From NCBI GenBank assembly GCA_034931985.1, contig JAYGHB010000009.1, forward strand, positions 34,902-98,901: 64,000 nucleotides of DNA, read 5' to 3'. The DNA is from Halotia wernerae. GTDB lineage: Bacteria; Cyanobacteriota; Cyanobacteriia; Cyanobacteriales; Nostocaceae. The notes under the pieces were generated by a model. It saw nothing but the letters and a program-made list of their open reading frames with translations. It had not been told where the DNA came from and ran no database searches. The first letter of the stretch is position 1; each line of letters starts with the position of its first letter. The translations under genes and the position numbers were made by a program. Below are positions 43,961-53,525 of the stretch, one piece after another.

Positions 43961-45757
43961 ATGAATTCTCGTAGTGTTAAATCCCATAAAATTACTACGG
44001 AAAATTTAGCAGGACATTCTATTTTTTCCCAACCTAATACTTCTTTATTATCTAATCACAACCAAGTAAACTTTTCAGAACCAACACAAACAACAGTTGC
44101 AGACGCTGTAGTTAAGATGTTGGAAGATTTGGGAATTAGTCATGCATTTGGTGTATCTGGTGGTGCGATCGCCTCCCTTTGGTCTAGTCTAGAACACAGT
44201 TCCTTAGATGTACTGCATTTTCGCCACGAAGCAGGAGCTGCCTTTGCTGCCATTGAGTCATACTTTATCAATCAACGTCCAGTGGTTTTATTTACGACCA
44301 CAGGGCCAGGTCTAACAAATGTGCTGACTGGGATGTTTGCTGCCCGTTGGGAGGGAGCTAAGGTAATTTTGCTATCGGCTGCTACTTCGGCAGTGCAACG
44401 CGGGCGCTGGGCTTTTCAAGAAACCAGTGCTTACACCATGCCTAGTGAAGTTGTATCTCACTCTGGTTCTCTATTTCACTATGCCACCACGATTGAATCT
44501 GGTGATGAACTGCCAGAAATTGCCCGTCGTCTCGCTATTGGTCTAGCTCAACCAGGTGGATTTGTTGCTCATTTGAGTATCCCTACTACTATGCAATCTA
44601 GTGTCATAAAAGCACCAGTACCACGAGCCAATTTCTTACAAACTTTGGCAACAGCTGGGGAAGATGCGATCGCTAAATCTGTACAATTGTTATCTGAAAG
44701 TCCTTTTGCTATCTGGGTCGGCTTTGGTGCTAGAGGCGCAGGTGATGAAATCCGCCAACTGGCTGAAAGAACTGGAGCCGCCGTCATGTGTTCTCCTCGT
44801 GCTAAGGGCATATTCCCTGAAGATCATCCCCAATTTTTAGGTGTGACAGGCTTCGGTGGACATAAATCAGTTATCCAATACATGCAAGAACAGCGTCCCG
44901 GACGGATACTAGTGTTAGGAACTAGATTGGGTGAATTTACTTCCTTTTGGAGTCCGATAATGGTTCCGACACGGGGATTCATTCATGTGGATATTGACCC
45001 ACAAGTTCCAGGAACAGCCTACCCATCCGTCGAAACTTTCGCCATTCAATCTGATGTCCAAGTTTTCGTCAATGCTTTACTGCGATACTTTCCCCAATCT
45101 GCTACCCAACTTAATGGGTCACTACCCCACCCCAAACGCCAAGTTAATCAAATCTGTGTTGAAGGTTTGGTACGCCCTAGTACTTTAATGGATGCAATTC
45201 AAAGGGTCATAGTTGACAGCAGTGATGCCGTAGTCATGGCCGAAGCCGGCAACTCATTTGCTTGGGGAACCCATACACTGCAATTTACTAAAGCAGGTCG
45301 TTATCGAGTCAGCACAGGATTTGGTTCGATGGGTCATGCGGCTACTGGTGTTGTGGGTGCAGCCCTAGCACGTAACGGTAAAGCTGTAGCTATCCTGGGT
45401 GATGGTTCCATGCTGATGAATAGTGAAGTGAATACCGCCGCCAAATACAAGATTGCAGCTGTTTGGATTATCCTCAATGACTCACGATACAATATGTGCG
45501 CTCAAGGAATGAATCTACTGGGCTTTAAAGGTGTAGACACGCAGATTTTATCAACAGATTTCGTGGCTATTGCTCGTGGTATGGGTGCTGACGGCATCCG
45601 CGTAGAAAAAGAGTCTGACCTCCAGGCTGCTCTAGAGCAAGCTTTGACTGCTAAAGTACCGTTTGTTGTTGACGTAGTAATTGACCCTAACGAAACTGCT
45701 CCTTTCGGTAGTCGGATTCAGAGCTTAATTGAACAAGGTGCGAAAGAATCTAGTTAA
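43961..45757 (+). CDS. ThDP-dependent acetolactate-synthase-like enzyme (acyloin/C-C ligase)
   Basis: 598 residues. Three-domain ThDP fold: N-terminal Pyr domain with catalytic Glu90 (HFRHEAGAAFAAIESYF), a central domain with VWFP-like DIDPQVPGT, and a C-terminal PP domain with Mg/ThDP motif GDGS (480-483) to Asn507 (LNDSRYN). GPGLTNVLTGMFAARWEGAK is typical of the acetolactate synthase/benzoylformate decarboxylase group. The N-terminal ~40 residues are a variable extension. No ilvN partner is nearby and the context is specialised metabolism. I infer carboligation of a keto acid or aldehyde, giving an acyloin partner for the condensing enzyme. RBS is weak; the start follows the ligase by 30 bases. 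Confidence 0.85.
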   Translation: MNSRSVKSHKITTENLAGHSIFSQPNTSLLSNHNQVNFSEPTQTTVADAVVKMLEDLGISHAFGVSGGAIASLWSSLEHSSLDVLHFRHEAGAAFAAIESYFINQRPVVLFTTTGPGLTNVLTGMFAARWEGAKVILLSAATSAVQRGRWAFQETSAYTMPSEVVSHSGSLFHYATTIESGDELPEIARRLAIGLAQPGGFVAHLSIPTTMQSSVIKAPVPRANFLQTLATAGEDAIAKSVQLLSESPFAIWVGFGARGAGDEIRQLAERTGAAVMCSPRAKGIFPEDHPQFLGVTGFGGHKSVIQYMQEQRPGRILVLGTRLGEFTSFWSPIMVPTRGFIHVDIDPQVPGTAYPSVETFAIQSDVQVFVNALLRYFPQSATQLNGSLPHPKRQVNQICVEGLVRPSTLMDAIQRVIVDSSDAVVMAEAGNSFAWGTHTLQFTKAGRYRVSTGFGSMGHAATGVVGAALARNGKAVAILGDGSMLMNSEVNTAAKYKIAAVWIILNDSRYNMCAQGMNLLGFKGVDTQILSTDFVAIARGMGADGIRVEKESDLQAALEQALTAKVPFVVDVVIDPNETAPFGSRIQSLIEQGAKESS

Positions 45758-45911
45758 ACCATCACAGCAACTCTCATCACTCTTAATATCTCTTGTTTAG
45801 GTGTCTTTGCATCTGTGCATAAATATAACGCCAAACTAGATGAAACCTTCTATAAGAGTGTTTAACAATCAACTAACGCACAAATTTGACAAAATTACAA
45901 GGAGATTAATC

Positions 45912-47048
45912 ATGTCTAATCAATCAGTCGGTATTCGCTCTGTTGCAGTTAACTTTCCTAGTATTGTACGTACTAACGACTATTGGCAAAACAAGTATCC
46001 AGAGTTAGTTACTCAAGCTGAGCAAAAAGCATTATCGAAACTTTTTTCCGCCACTCAAACCAACAATAGTACTAGCGAGTTCGATGAAGAGATGACACCA
46101 TATTTGTCAGATCCCTTTCGTGGCTCTGTTGAAAGACGGATACTAGCACCAGATGAGTCCTCGCTGACATTGGAGAAAAAAGCGGCATTGGATGCTTTAG
46201 CAGCAGCTGAGATTGCGGTTGAAGATTTAGATCTGATGATTGTCACTACCTTATTCCCAGAACGAATTGCCCCTGGTAATGCTGCCTTCTTAGTAGCTGA
46301 GTTGGGTTTACGTTGCCCCGCTTGGAACTTAGAGTCTACTTGTTCTAGTGCTTTAGTTGCTCTTCAAACTGCCAGCGCCTTAGTGCAATCAGGACAATAC
46401 CGCAATGTGCTGGTGGTAATTTCTTGTGTTTACTCACACTTTGTCGATGAGAGTGATACCTTATCTTGGTTTATGGGTGATGGTGCAGGGGCTTTTGTAG
46501 TAGGCGCGCTTAAGCCTCATCAAGGTGTATTATCAACAAAAATCATTCACACCGCGGCTACCTGTGGAGCCTTCTTTAATGAACTAGTCCTAGATCCCCA
46601 AGGTAATCCCAAGATGCGGATCACTACCGGCAAGAATGCCAGCCAGCAGATTCGGGGTACAGGCGTAGAGTTTGTACGTGCTTGTAGTGAAGGAGCGATC
46701 GCTGCTGCCGGCGTAAGTATTGATGATATCAAATTCTTTGGCTTTAATACCCCAACCGCCTGGTATGCAAATCTCTGTACAAGAGCTTTAGGTATCGATC
46801 CAGAACGGACAATTAACCTCTATCCCCAATACGCCAATATCGGGCCAGTACTTCCTATTGCCAATCTTTATTATGGTGTCCAATCAGGTAAAATTCAGGA
46901 AAATGACTTAGTTCTTGTCTATACCATCGGTTCCGCATCTACCGCTGCCGCTACTGTCATGCGCTGGGGTGATGTCAGATTAGGATCAGTCCCTGCTCCT
47001 GCAATCAGTCGAAATCTACCAGAGCAGAAAATTCTGACTACTGTCTAA
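45912..47048 (+). CDS. KAS III-like condensing enzyme lacking the catalytic His
   Basis: 378 residues from the ATG at 45912, with AGGAG ten bases upstream (a longer frame starts at 45840). Thiolase fold with nucleophile Cys144 (WNLESTCSSALVALQTA), GDGAGAFVVG and the C-terminal half YPQYANIGPVLPIANLYYG. KAS III enzymes use Cys-His-Asn. Asn309 is retained (YANIGP), but the segment that normally reads HQAN is FGFNTPTAWY, with Asn279 at the His position. This argues against malonyl decarboxylation and for acyl transfer or non-decarboxylative C-C/C-O bond formation. In context it may fuse the cinnamoyl thioester to the ThDP product, as proposed for furanolide synthases. Confidence 0.85.
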   Translation: MSNQSVGIRSVAVNFPSIVRTNDYWQNKYPELVTQAEQKALSKLFSATQTNNSTSEFDEEMTPYLSDPFRGSVERRILAPDESSLTLEKKAALDALAAAEIAVEDLDLMIVTTLFPERIAPGNAAFLVAELGLRCPAWNLESTCSSALVALQTASALVQSGQYRNVLVVISCVYSHFVDESDTLSWFMGDGAGAFVVGALKPHQGVLSTKIIHTAATCGAFFNELVLDPQGNPKMRITTGKNASQQIRGTGVEFVRACSEGAIAAAGVSIDDIKFFGFNTPTAWYANLCTRALGIDPERTINLYPQYANIGPVLPIANLYYGVQSGKIQENDLVLVYTIGSASTAAATVMRWGDVRLGSVPAPAISRNLPEQKILTTV

Positions 47049-47122
47049 CATTGAATCTCTAAGTACTAAGTAAGTCGGCGAAAAAAAACCAAACTATGTA
47101 ACGAAAAGTAAAATCTCTGTGT

Positions 47123-47152
47123 TTGGTTTGTAGTAGCGCTACTACAAACCAA
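47123..47152. promoter_or_regulatory. 30-bp perfect palindrome between the condensing-enzyme and RTX genes
   Basis: TTGGTTTGTAGTAGC and its exact complement GCTACTACAAACCAA abut without a loop. There is no T-run after it (ATGATGAATATT), so it is not a standard terminator. It lies 75 bases after the condensing-enzyme stop and could be a weak terminator, mRNA-stabilising hairpin or operator. The rest of the 47049-47486 gap is AT-rich, with no gene seen. Confidence 0.55.
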
Positions 47153-47486
47153 TGATGAATATTTACACCAACTTATTTATAGCGGTAATGAATAAAGTAG
47201 AATATACGCCGTTTATAGGCTGAGGTTGCCATTGATGGCTGTATGTCACATATTTAAAAACCGCTATAAAAATTTAACAGCAACTGGCATTCACTAGTAA
47301 ACATTTCTACAATCTTCAAGCTAGATATTGTGAATTTTTTTCGCATAAAGACTTAGCAACTGGGAAAGAATGATATTAAACGTATGGTTAGTTTAATCCT
47401 TGTGCTGTACCAGTGTTGAAAGTGTGATTTTTCTATAATGCCAATATTTCTGAAACTTTCAAAAATTCAAACAAGGAATAGCATCA

Positions 47487-49478
47487 ATGAAAAAATCTCC
47501 CCTAGTACAGAAACCTTACCTAGCTCAAACTTCTGTCCGAAGTCCCTTCTTCGGTACACCTAGCAATGATATTGTTTTCGGCACTGTGGAAAATGACACA
47601 ATCTTTAGTGCTTCTGGCAACGATGTGCTTTTGCTTCTGCCAGGCAATGACTTTGCTAGTGGGGGTGATGGCAACGATCTAATTGTTGGTGGAGCCGGCG
47701 ATAACATCCTCTTTAATCCACCCGCAGACAGTGGTCATATTGATGACATTATATTGGGGGGTAAAGGAAATGACTTCATCAGTGGTGAGTCTGGTAATGA
47801 CTATATTGATGGAGAAAAAGGGAACGATATCATGCTGGGTTCTCTAGGCAAAGATTCTATCCGAGGTGGAGAAGGGGATGACAAAATTTTTGGTGGTCTT
47901 GAGGATGATATATTATTTGGGAATGAGGGTAACGACTTTCTCACTGGCGATGAAGCTAATGATTTGCTAAGTGGCGGTTCCGGGAATGATCAACTCTTTG
48001 GTGGCATAGGAAATGATACCCTCCTGGGTCAGGAAGGCCAAGATACAATCATTGGTGGTCAAGGCAACGACGTTGTAGATGGTGGTAGTGGAAACGATAC
48101 CCTAATTGGTGTTGACCCATTTGACCCCACATATGAGTTTGGTAATGGTGATATTGATACCCTCACTGGTGGTCAAGGCAGAGATACCTTTGTACTTGGG
48201 GATGCAGCCCATGTCTATTACGATGGTGGTGGGTCTGAGTTGGTTGGCGGTGCAGCCATCATCACTGACTTCAACCGTAACCAAGACTTCATCCAACTCA
48301 AAACTGTAGCAGATGGTGAATATGTTTTGAGCGAAGGGGCAAGCCCTGTGTCAGGGGTATTATCCACTCAGATTTTTTTACAACGACCAAATAAGCCTCT
48401 AGAATTGATTGCTATTGTCCAAGGTATCACTAACTTAAATCTCAGCGATCGCTACTTTAAATATGCTGAGCAAAATGATGGGCCACTCTTAGCCAAGCCT
48501 AATGATAGTTTCATCCTTGGCGGTAGCAATAATCAGCAAATTTTTGGCTCAGACCAAGATGACTTTTTAGGAGGCACAGCAACCACTTACTTCAACGGTG
48601 GACTAGGGAATGACTTAATTGTTGCTACGCTCTCAAACAGTATCCTTGTTGGTGGTGTTGGTGATGATATTCTTTACGGCGGGCCAGGTGATGAAACCCT
48701 CTTGGGAGGCGAGGGAAATGACCTGCTAATTGGTCGATTGGCTTTTGATGCTGGTAGTAACTTTCTCGATGGTGGAGCAGGGGATGATGCGATTATAGGA
48801 AGCCTTGGCAACGATACTATTTTTGGTGGCATCGGTAATGATATTGCTACAGGTAATCTGGGCAATGACCTCATATTTGGTGATGACGGTGAGGATAAAC
48901 TAAATGGTGTAAACGGTGCTGACACCATATTTGGTGGTAATGGCAATGACATACTTCTAGGAGGCGCAGAGAATGACTATCTTGATGCTGGGGCTGGGCA
49001 GGACTATGTTGTTGGTGGCACAGGAAATGATACCCTCCTGGGTCAGGAAGGCCAAGACACAATCATTGGTGGTCAAGGCAACGACATTGTAGATGGTGGT
49101 AGTGGAAACGATACCCTAATTGGCGTTGACCCATTTGACCCCACATATGAGTTTGGTAATGGTGATATTGATACTCTCACTGGTGGTCAAGGTAGAGATA
49201 CATTTGTACTTGGGGATGCAGCCCATGTCTATTACGATGGTGGTGGGTCTGAGTTGGTTGGCGGTGCAGCTATCATCACTGACTTCAACCGTAACCAGGA
49301 TTTTATCCAACTTAAAACCGTCACAGACGGTCAATATGTTTTAGGTTCTAGTTCTGATCTAGGACAAAAATCTACCAACATTTTCTTAGACAGAGGAAAT
49401 CAGCCACTGGAACTGATTGCTCACTTGCAAGGTGTCACAGGTCTGAACTTAAACAATAGTTACTTTGTTTTTGTATAA
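47487..49478 (+). CDS. RTX (hemolysin-type calcium-binding repeat) protein
   Basis: 663 residues made almost wholly of GGxGxDxhx nonapeptides (GGDGNDLIVGGAG, GGEGDDKIFGGLEDDILFG), which fold into Ca2+-binding beta-rolls. Such proteins usually leave the cell by type I secretion with a C-terminal signal. Two copies of a ~105-residue non-RTX module (VDPFDPTYEFGNGDIDTLTG, FNRNQDFIQLKT) end each half; the matching DNA (48009-48330 and 49023-49344) is near-identical at 1014-bp spacing, showing a recent internal duplication. No catalytic domain is seen. Its place inside a biosynthetic cluster is unusual; it may bind or carry the product outside, which is speculation. Confidence 0.88.
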   Translation: MKKSPLVQKPYLAQTSVRSPFFGTPSNDIVFGTVENDTIFSASGNDVLLLLPGNDFASGGDGNDLIVGGAGDNILFNPPADSGHIDDIILGGKGNDFISGESGNDYIDGEKGNDIMLGSLGKDSIRGGEGDDKIFGGLEDDILFGNEGNDFLTGDEANDLLSGGSGNDQLFGGIGNDTLLGQEGQDTIIGGQGNDVVDGGSGNDTLIGVDPFDPTYEFGNGDIDTLTGGQGRDTFVLGDAAHVYYDGGGSELVGGAAIITDFNRNQDFIQLKTVADGEYVLSEGASPVSGVLSTQIFLQRPNKPLELIAIVQGITNLNLSDRYFKYAEQNDGPLLAKPNDSFILGGSNNQQIFGSDQDDFLGGTATTYFNGGLGNDLIVATLSNSILVGGVGDDILYGGPGDETLLGGEGNDLLIGRLAFDAGSNFLDGGAGDDAIIGSLGNDTIFGGIGNDIATGNLGNDLIFGDDGEDKLNGVNGADTIFGGNGNDILLGGAENDYLDAGAGQDYVVGGTGNDTLLGQEGQDTIIGGQGNDIVDGGSGNDTLIGVDPFDPTYEFGNGDIDTLTGGQGRDTFVLGDAAHVYYDGGGSELVGGAAIITDFNRNQDFIQLKTVTDGQYVLGSSSDLGQKSTNIFLDRGNQPLELIAHLQGVTGLNLNNSYFVFV

Positions 49479-49606
49479 AACTTTCAGGCTGTAATTCGAT
49501 CTAGCTTTATCCAGTAACCCATTCTACTTCTTAATTAATTTAGAGTTACTGAGTTTTAGTTGAGTATTTCTCTAGAAAATTTATTTAGTTAAAGGAATAG
49601 CAGAAG

Positions 49607-50716
49607 ATGATTGATAGAAAACAATTATCATCACTGATTGCTGGAACAGCCCTTTCCACTTTTTGTTTCGGACTGGAAGTTGTGCAAGCACATCCGGGAC
49701 ACTCACCCTTTGTTCCTCATGAAATTACACCACTTTCCACAGCAAAAACTGAGCAGATATTAGTGGTATCACCAGAAGCACCAAATCGCCCAGTTTACTC
49801 TGTCACGAGTGGCATCACAACTTTTTTGGCCTATGGCGGCGAAACTAACAAACTTTTCTCACTCTTCAAAGATGTGATTGCACCTAACAATGGAGCAATA
49901 CCACACTTGCATACTCGTGAAGATGAGTTTTACTACATCTTAGATGGGACAGCTGAGGTGATCACCGGAGATAAAACCAGTATTGTGACATCAGGAAATC
50001 TGGTCTTTCTTCCTAAAGGTAATCGCCACGGATTTACCAACATTGGCTCAAATCCCTTACAGATGCTAGTAGGTGTTACGCCTGGAGGATTCGAGGGCTT
50101 TTTCAGAGATCAGAATAAGCCAGTCATAGATAAGTCTAATCCACCACCACCTGAACAGGATCTCGCTGTAATTGGCCAACTCTCACAAAAGTATGGAACA
50201 GAACTTGCCCTCGATCCTGCAACCCCATCTAAAGGATTAACTGATCTAGATTTCCTCATCACAAAAGCAGATACTCCTGATCGTTTCTCGTATAGTGAAG
50301 CCGGTGGACTTTATACCTCTTTGGCAAATGGTGCAGAAACAGGTAACCAGTTCTCGATATTTGATGTGGCGCTAAGACCACAAACAGGCTCAACACAACT
50401 TGTCACAAATGATCAAGAAAGCTTGTCATTCTACATATTAGATGGAGATCTGACGTTCCAAATCGGAAATGAAACCAAAGTAGGGACACCCGGAACCTAT
50501 ATTTATCTTCCCAAGGGAACACCATACTCTTTTCAAAATCTGGGAACTTCCTCAGCTAGGACACTGTTACTCAAGACACCAACTTCTATCCCCGAACCCG
50601 CCACGACATTAGGTGTGTTGGCTTTAAGTGTTTTTGCTGCAACTTCTCTGGTTAAACGAAAACAACAATCTTTATCATCACTAAATGCATCCAGAGAATT
50701 TTTTAAAGAAACGTAA
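49607..50716 (+). CDS. Exported bicupin with PEP-CTERM sorting signal
   Basis: 369 residues. A signal peptide (1-~28, IAGTALSTFCFGLEVVQA) is followed by two cupin barrels. The first (about 70-170) has the metal set H100, H102, E107, H141 (IPHLHTREDEFYYILDG, GNRHGF). The second (about 225-330) keeps FYILDGDLTFQIG and YIYLPKGTPYSF but lacks the His pair. The C-terminus is PEP-CTERM: SIPEPATTLGVLALSVFAAT then KRKQQ, for sorting by an exosortase. It is thus an exported, probably surface-linked metal protein. Quercetinase- or dioxygenase-like activity on an aromatic product is possible but unproven. AAAGGAATAG precedes the ATG. Confidence 0.87.
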   Translation: MIDRKQLSSLIAGTALSTFCFGLEVVQAHPGHSPFVPHEITPLSTAKTEQILVVSPEAPNRPVYSVTSGITTFLAYGGETNKLFSLFKDVIAPNNGAIPHLHTREDEFYYILDGTAEVITGDKTSIVTSGNLVFLPKGNRHGFTNIGSNPLQMLVGVTPGGFEGFFRDQNKPVIDKSNPPPPEQDLAVIGQLSQKYGTELALDPATPSKGLTDLDFLITKADTPDRFSYSEAGGLYTSLANGAETGNQFSIFDVALRPQTGSTQLVTNDQESLSFYILDGDLTFQIGNETKVGTPGTYIYLPKGTPYSFQNLGTSSARTLLLKTPTSIPEPATTLGVLALSVFAATSLVKRKQQSLSSLNASREFFKET

Positions 50717-50731
50717 TACTTCGGCGATATT

Positions 50732-50770
50732 GCATAAAACCTGAATTTATCTCCGATAAGTATACAAAGA
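50732..50770. promoter_or_regulatory. 39-bp element shared with the ammonia-lyase upstream region, copy 2
   Basis: Matches 40569-40607 at 35 of 39 bases, including the TTATC-TCC-GATAA inverted repeat. It begins 15 bases after the cupin stop and about 220 bases before the halogenase start. I found no third copy in the cluster. Confidence 0.6.
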
Positions 50771-50954
50771 CACGGACTTGTAATTGTCTTGAGTAATTGC
50801 TAGTAACTAAAACAGAGCTTGTTGATATGTGATTTACCAGCCCACAAGCATTAATTAACCAGTCGATATATTTCCCATAACTCAAGACAAGAGCATTTCT
50901 TACCTACACTCCTCTCGCAAATACAGAGAATACATTTATATGGAGACAATACAG

Positions 50955-52475
50955 ATGTCTATTCTACCCAAATCTACACAAGTGCTTGTGGTTGGTGGTG
51001 GTCCTGCGGGTTCTACGGCTGCAACTTTACTAGCTCGTGAAGGTTTTGATGTGACTTTAGTAGAAAAAGAAATTGGACCCCGCTATCACATTGGCGAATC
51101 TCTGTTACCCGCAGCGCTAAATGTTTTTGACCTCTTAGGTATCCGAGAAAAGATAGATGCTTGTGGCTTCTATCGTAAATCAGGGGCTTTCTTTGAATGG
51201 GGAACTCTGAAATGGGAACTTGATTTTGAGCAAGTACTCAATACTTACAGCTACCAAGTTCGTCGCGCTGAATTTGACAAACTACTTTTAGATCATGCTT
51301 GCAGCCAAGGCGTTAAAGTCTGCGAAGGAATAGAAATTCGTAAACTCTTCTTCGATGGAGAGCGCCCAACTAGTGCTGCCTGGTCTGAAGCCATAAAAGA
51401 CGGTGACTCTGGAGAAGTGTCGTTCGACTATCTAATTGACGCATCAGGTCGTGCAGGTCTCATGTCTACACGCTACCTGCAAAATCGACAGTACCATGAA
51501 GAATTTCAAAACTTAGGTATCTGGGGATATTGGAAGAATGCAGATGTCGATAAGATCCGTCCCACTGGTAGCACTGTCAGCGCTTCTGTCAACGATGGTT
51601 CTGGCTGGATTTGGGCGATTCCCCTAAATGACGGTACTATCAGTGTAGGTTTGGTAATCAACAAAAATCTTTACAAAGAAAAGCGTTCTACTGCAGATTT
51701 AGAGGAAATTTATCACAAAGGTATTGCTGATTGTCCTTGTGTAACAGAAATTTTAGCCCCAGCACAATTAGTATCGGCTGTCAAAGTTGAACAAGATTAT
51801 TCCTATGTTGCTGATCAATTTTCTGGGCCAGGCTATTTCATTCTGGGAGATGCGGCTTGTTTCCTTGATCCCTTGCTTTCCACTGGAGTACACTTAGCAA
51901 CCATGAGTGCCACTATGGCAGCAGCAAGTTTATCAAGTGTGCTACGAAATGAGGTTACAGAAAGTCAAGCCTATTCTTACTTCGACAAAGGCTTTAGACA
52001 TACATACTTACGTCTATTGGTGATTGTATCTTCTTTATATGATATTATCCGCCAAACTAAATTATCTTCTGAACTAGATCCAAGTTTTGAGTCCCAGGAT
52101 GCTTCTCGGAACTTCCTGCCTGGTATAAAAGATGTCTCCAAGGCTGGTAGTGAACTGCGTGACCAGGTGACAGGAGAAATGGCCAAAATACTTGCAACTA
52201 GCTCTGCGGTTTTAGAAAGTGTAGAATCGACCTCAGTTGAAGGAAAGACACACGCAATATCAATGGACAGTATATTTGCGTCGTTGTGGAATCAATTATT
52301 CTCGTGGTCGTTACCACAAGAAAATGGGTTGCAAATCCTTACAGCCCCACACCTAGGTTTAGCCCCTGTGAGTGAAGCTACCAATAACTCAGCAATCATC
52401 AATCATCAAAGTTTTAACTTAGAACTGAATGATTCTGGTTCTGAACAAGCAAAATTGAATACCGTTCTGGCTTAA
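50955..52475 (+). CDS. FAD-dependent halogenase (phenol/aromatic type)
   Basis: 506 residues from the ATG at 50955, chosen because GGAG lies 9 bases upstream; an in-frame ATG at 50940 adds five residues (numbers below count from it). FAD motif VVGGGPAGSTAATLLAREG (18-36), HIGESLLP (50-57), K80 in FYRKSGAFFEWG (the KxGxxFxWG motif of halogenases), and the diagnostic WxWxIP as GWIWAIPL (W223, W225, P228). C-terminal FAD segment GPGYFILGDAACFLDPLLST. These separate it from simple monooxygenases. It oxidises halide to hypohalous acid with FADH2 and O2 and transfers it to an electron-rich substrate. A flavin reductase is not encoded nearby. It predicts a chlorinated or brominated product. Confidence 0.9.
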   Translation: MSILPKSTQVLVVGGGPAGSTAATLLAREGFDVTLVEKEIGPRYHIGESLLPAALNVFDLLGIREKIDACGFYRKSGAFFEWGTLKWELDFEQVLNTYSYQVRRAEFDKLLLDHACSQGVKVCEGIEIRKLFFDGERPTSAAWSEAIKDGDSGEVSFDYLIDASGRAGLMSTRYLQNRQYHEEFQNLGIWGYWKNADVDKIRPTGSTVSASVNDGSGWIWAIPLNDGTISVGLVINKNLYKEKRSTADLEEIYHKGIADCPCVTEILAPAQLVSAVKVEQDYSYVADQFSGPGYFILGDAACFLDPLLSTGVHLATMSATMAAASLSSVLRNEVTESQAYSYFDKGFRHTYLRLLVIVSSLYDIIRQTKLSSELDPSFESQDASRNFLPGIKDVSKAGSELRDQVTGEMAKILATSSAVLESVESTSVEGKTHAISMDSIFASLWNQLFSWSLPQENGLQILTAPHLGLAPVSEATNNSAIINHQSFNLELNDSGSEQAKLNTVLA

Positions 52476-52595
52476 GTTTTACCAGAATTAGCTAATTGTG
52501 TCGCAGCATAGGTAGATTAAATGCCTCTACGGCACAATTTAGCAAGTTTTCAAACTATTTGCACGCAATCTTCATCAACTGAAAATAGGTATTTT

Positions 52596-53489
52596 ATGTC
52601 CACTCTAAAAAACTTATCATTGTCCTCTTTAGGTGCGATGTTGATCGCTTTAGGAATAACAGATGCGGCAAATGCGTCCCAATTATTCGGTGACTCCAAA
52701 CCCCTAGGAGAAGGTTTTGTCCGCTCCTTTGTCACACTGGATGAACAAGGAAATCCTTCAGAGGTTGGTTTAACACTCACTCAAGAAGCATTATCTGTAC
52801 CTGTTGGTGATTCTGCTGCTGACATAGCTGTTTTCTTGTCTTTGCCACCTGAGGCTTCATCATTACCATTCAACCACATTGAGTTAACTTATCGTCCGCG
52901 CGGCTATCCATGGCTACCGCCAATTTTTGCTGTACCACGTTTCACAGTGGATGCTTTCCTGATCAGTCCTCAAGAGCGTACATTAATCTGCCCAGATGCT
53001 GACATCAATAATCCACAATCTACTTGTCAGCCTGATCAGTTAGCAAGAGCGACCAAGCAACCCAAACCGGAACTTGTTCCTCAAGGATTTTTGCCTACGG
53101 GAATTGTGGAGCCAGGCAAAGGAGCACGTTATTTTGACTCAGATTTACTCCCTCCTATCATACAGGGGCAGACACCATTTACAACATTGTATGATTATGC
53201 TTTTGCTGATGGTCAAGTTAGTTTAATAGGTATTGGCAGTACTAAAGCGTTTCTAGAGACACAACCAAATATTAATAACTCTATAGAAATACCTTTTTCC
53301 TATTCCCAGAGCGGTTATTATCCAACCAGTTACAGTATCAATTTTGATCCAACTAGTCAAGAATATCAATTGGCCATGACCGGATTTAAGTATCGTACTG
53401 TACCTGAATTTTCTACTACATTTGGTTTGCTATTACTAGGTGTGATAGGTGCAGTTTCTCAATTTAAAAAAACAAAAACTAACCAGTAA
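52596..53489 (+). CDS. Exported TTHB210-like protein with PEP-CTERM-type C-terminus
   Basis: 297 residues from the ATG at 52596 (MSTLKNLSLSSLGAMLIALG), a signal peptide ending near ANAS. The core LGEGFVRSFVTLDEQGNPSE..VGLTLTQEAL resembles the TTHB210-like (DUF5602) family. It shares its layout with the next gene (SGYYPTSYSIN, KAFLETQPN, FKYRTVPE). The tail is PEFSTTFGLLLLGVIGAVSQ then KK, a PEP-CTERM variant with PEF in place of PEP. It is probably surface-sorted. The function is unknown; TTHB210-like domains are small beta-rich binding domains. Paralogue of 53526-54575. Confidence 0.75.
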   Translation: MSTLKNLSLSSLGAMLIALGITDAANASQLFGDSKPLGEGFVRSFVTLDEQGNPSEVGLTLTQEALSVPVGDSAADIAVFLSLPPEASSLPFNHIELTYRPRGYPWLPPIFAVPRFTVDAFLISPQERTLICPDADINNPQSTCQPDQLARATKQPKPELVPQGFLPTGIVEPGKGARYFDSDLLPPIIQGQTPFTTLYDYAFADGQVSLIGIGSTKAFLETQPNINNSIEIPFSYSQSGYYPTSYSINFDPTSQEYQLAMTGFKYRTVPEFSTTFGLLLLGVIGAVSQFKKTKTNQ

Positions 53490-53525
53490 ATAAGTAGCAC
53501 ATTTTTCTAAAAAAATAAGTGTATT

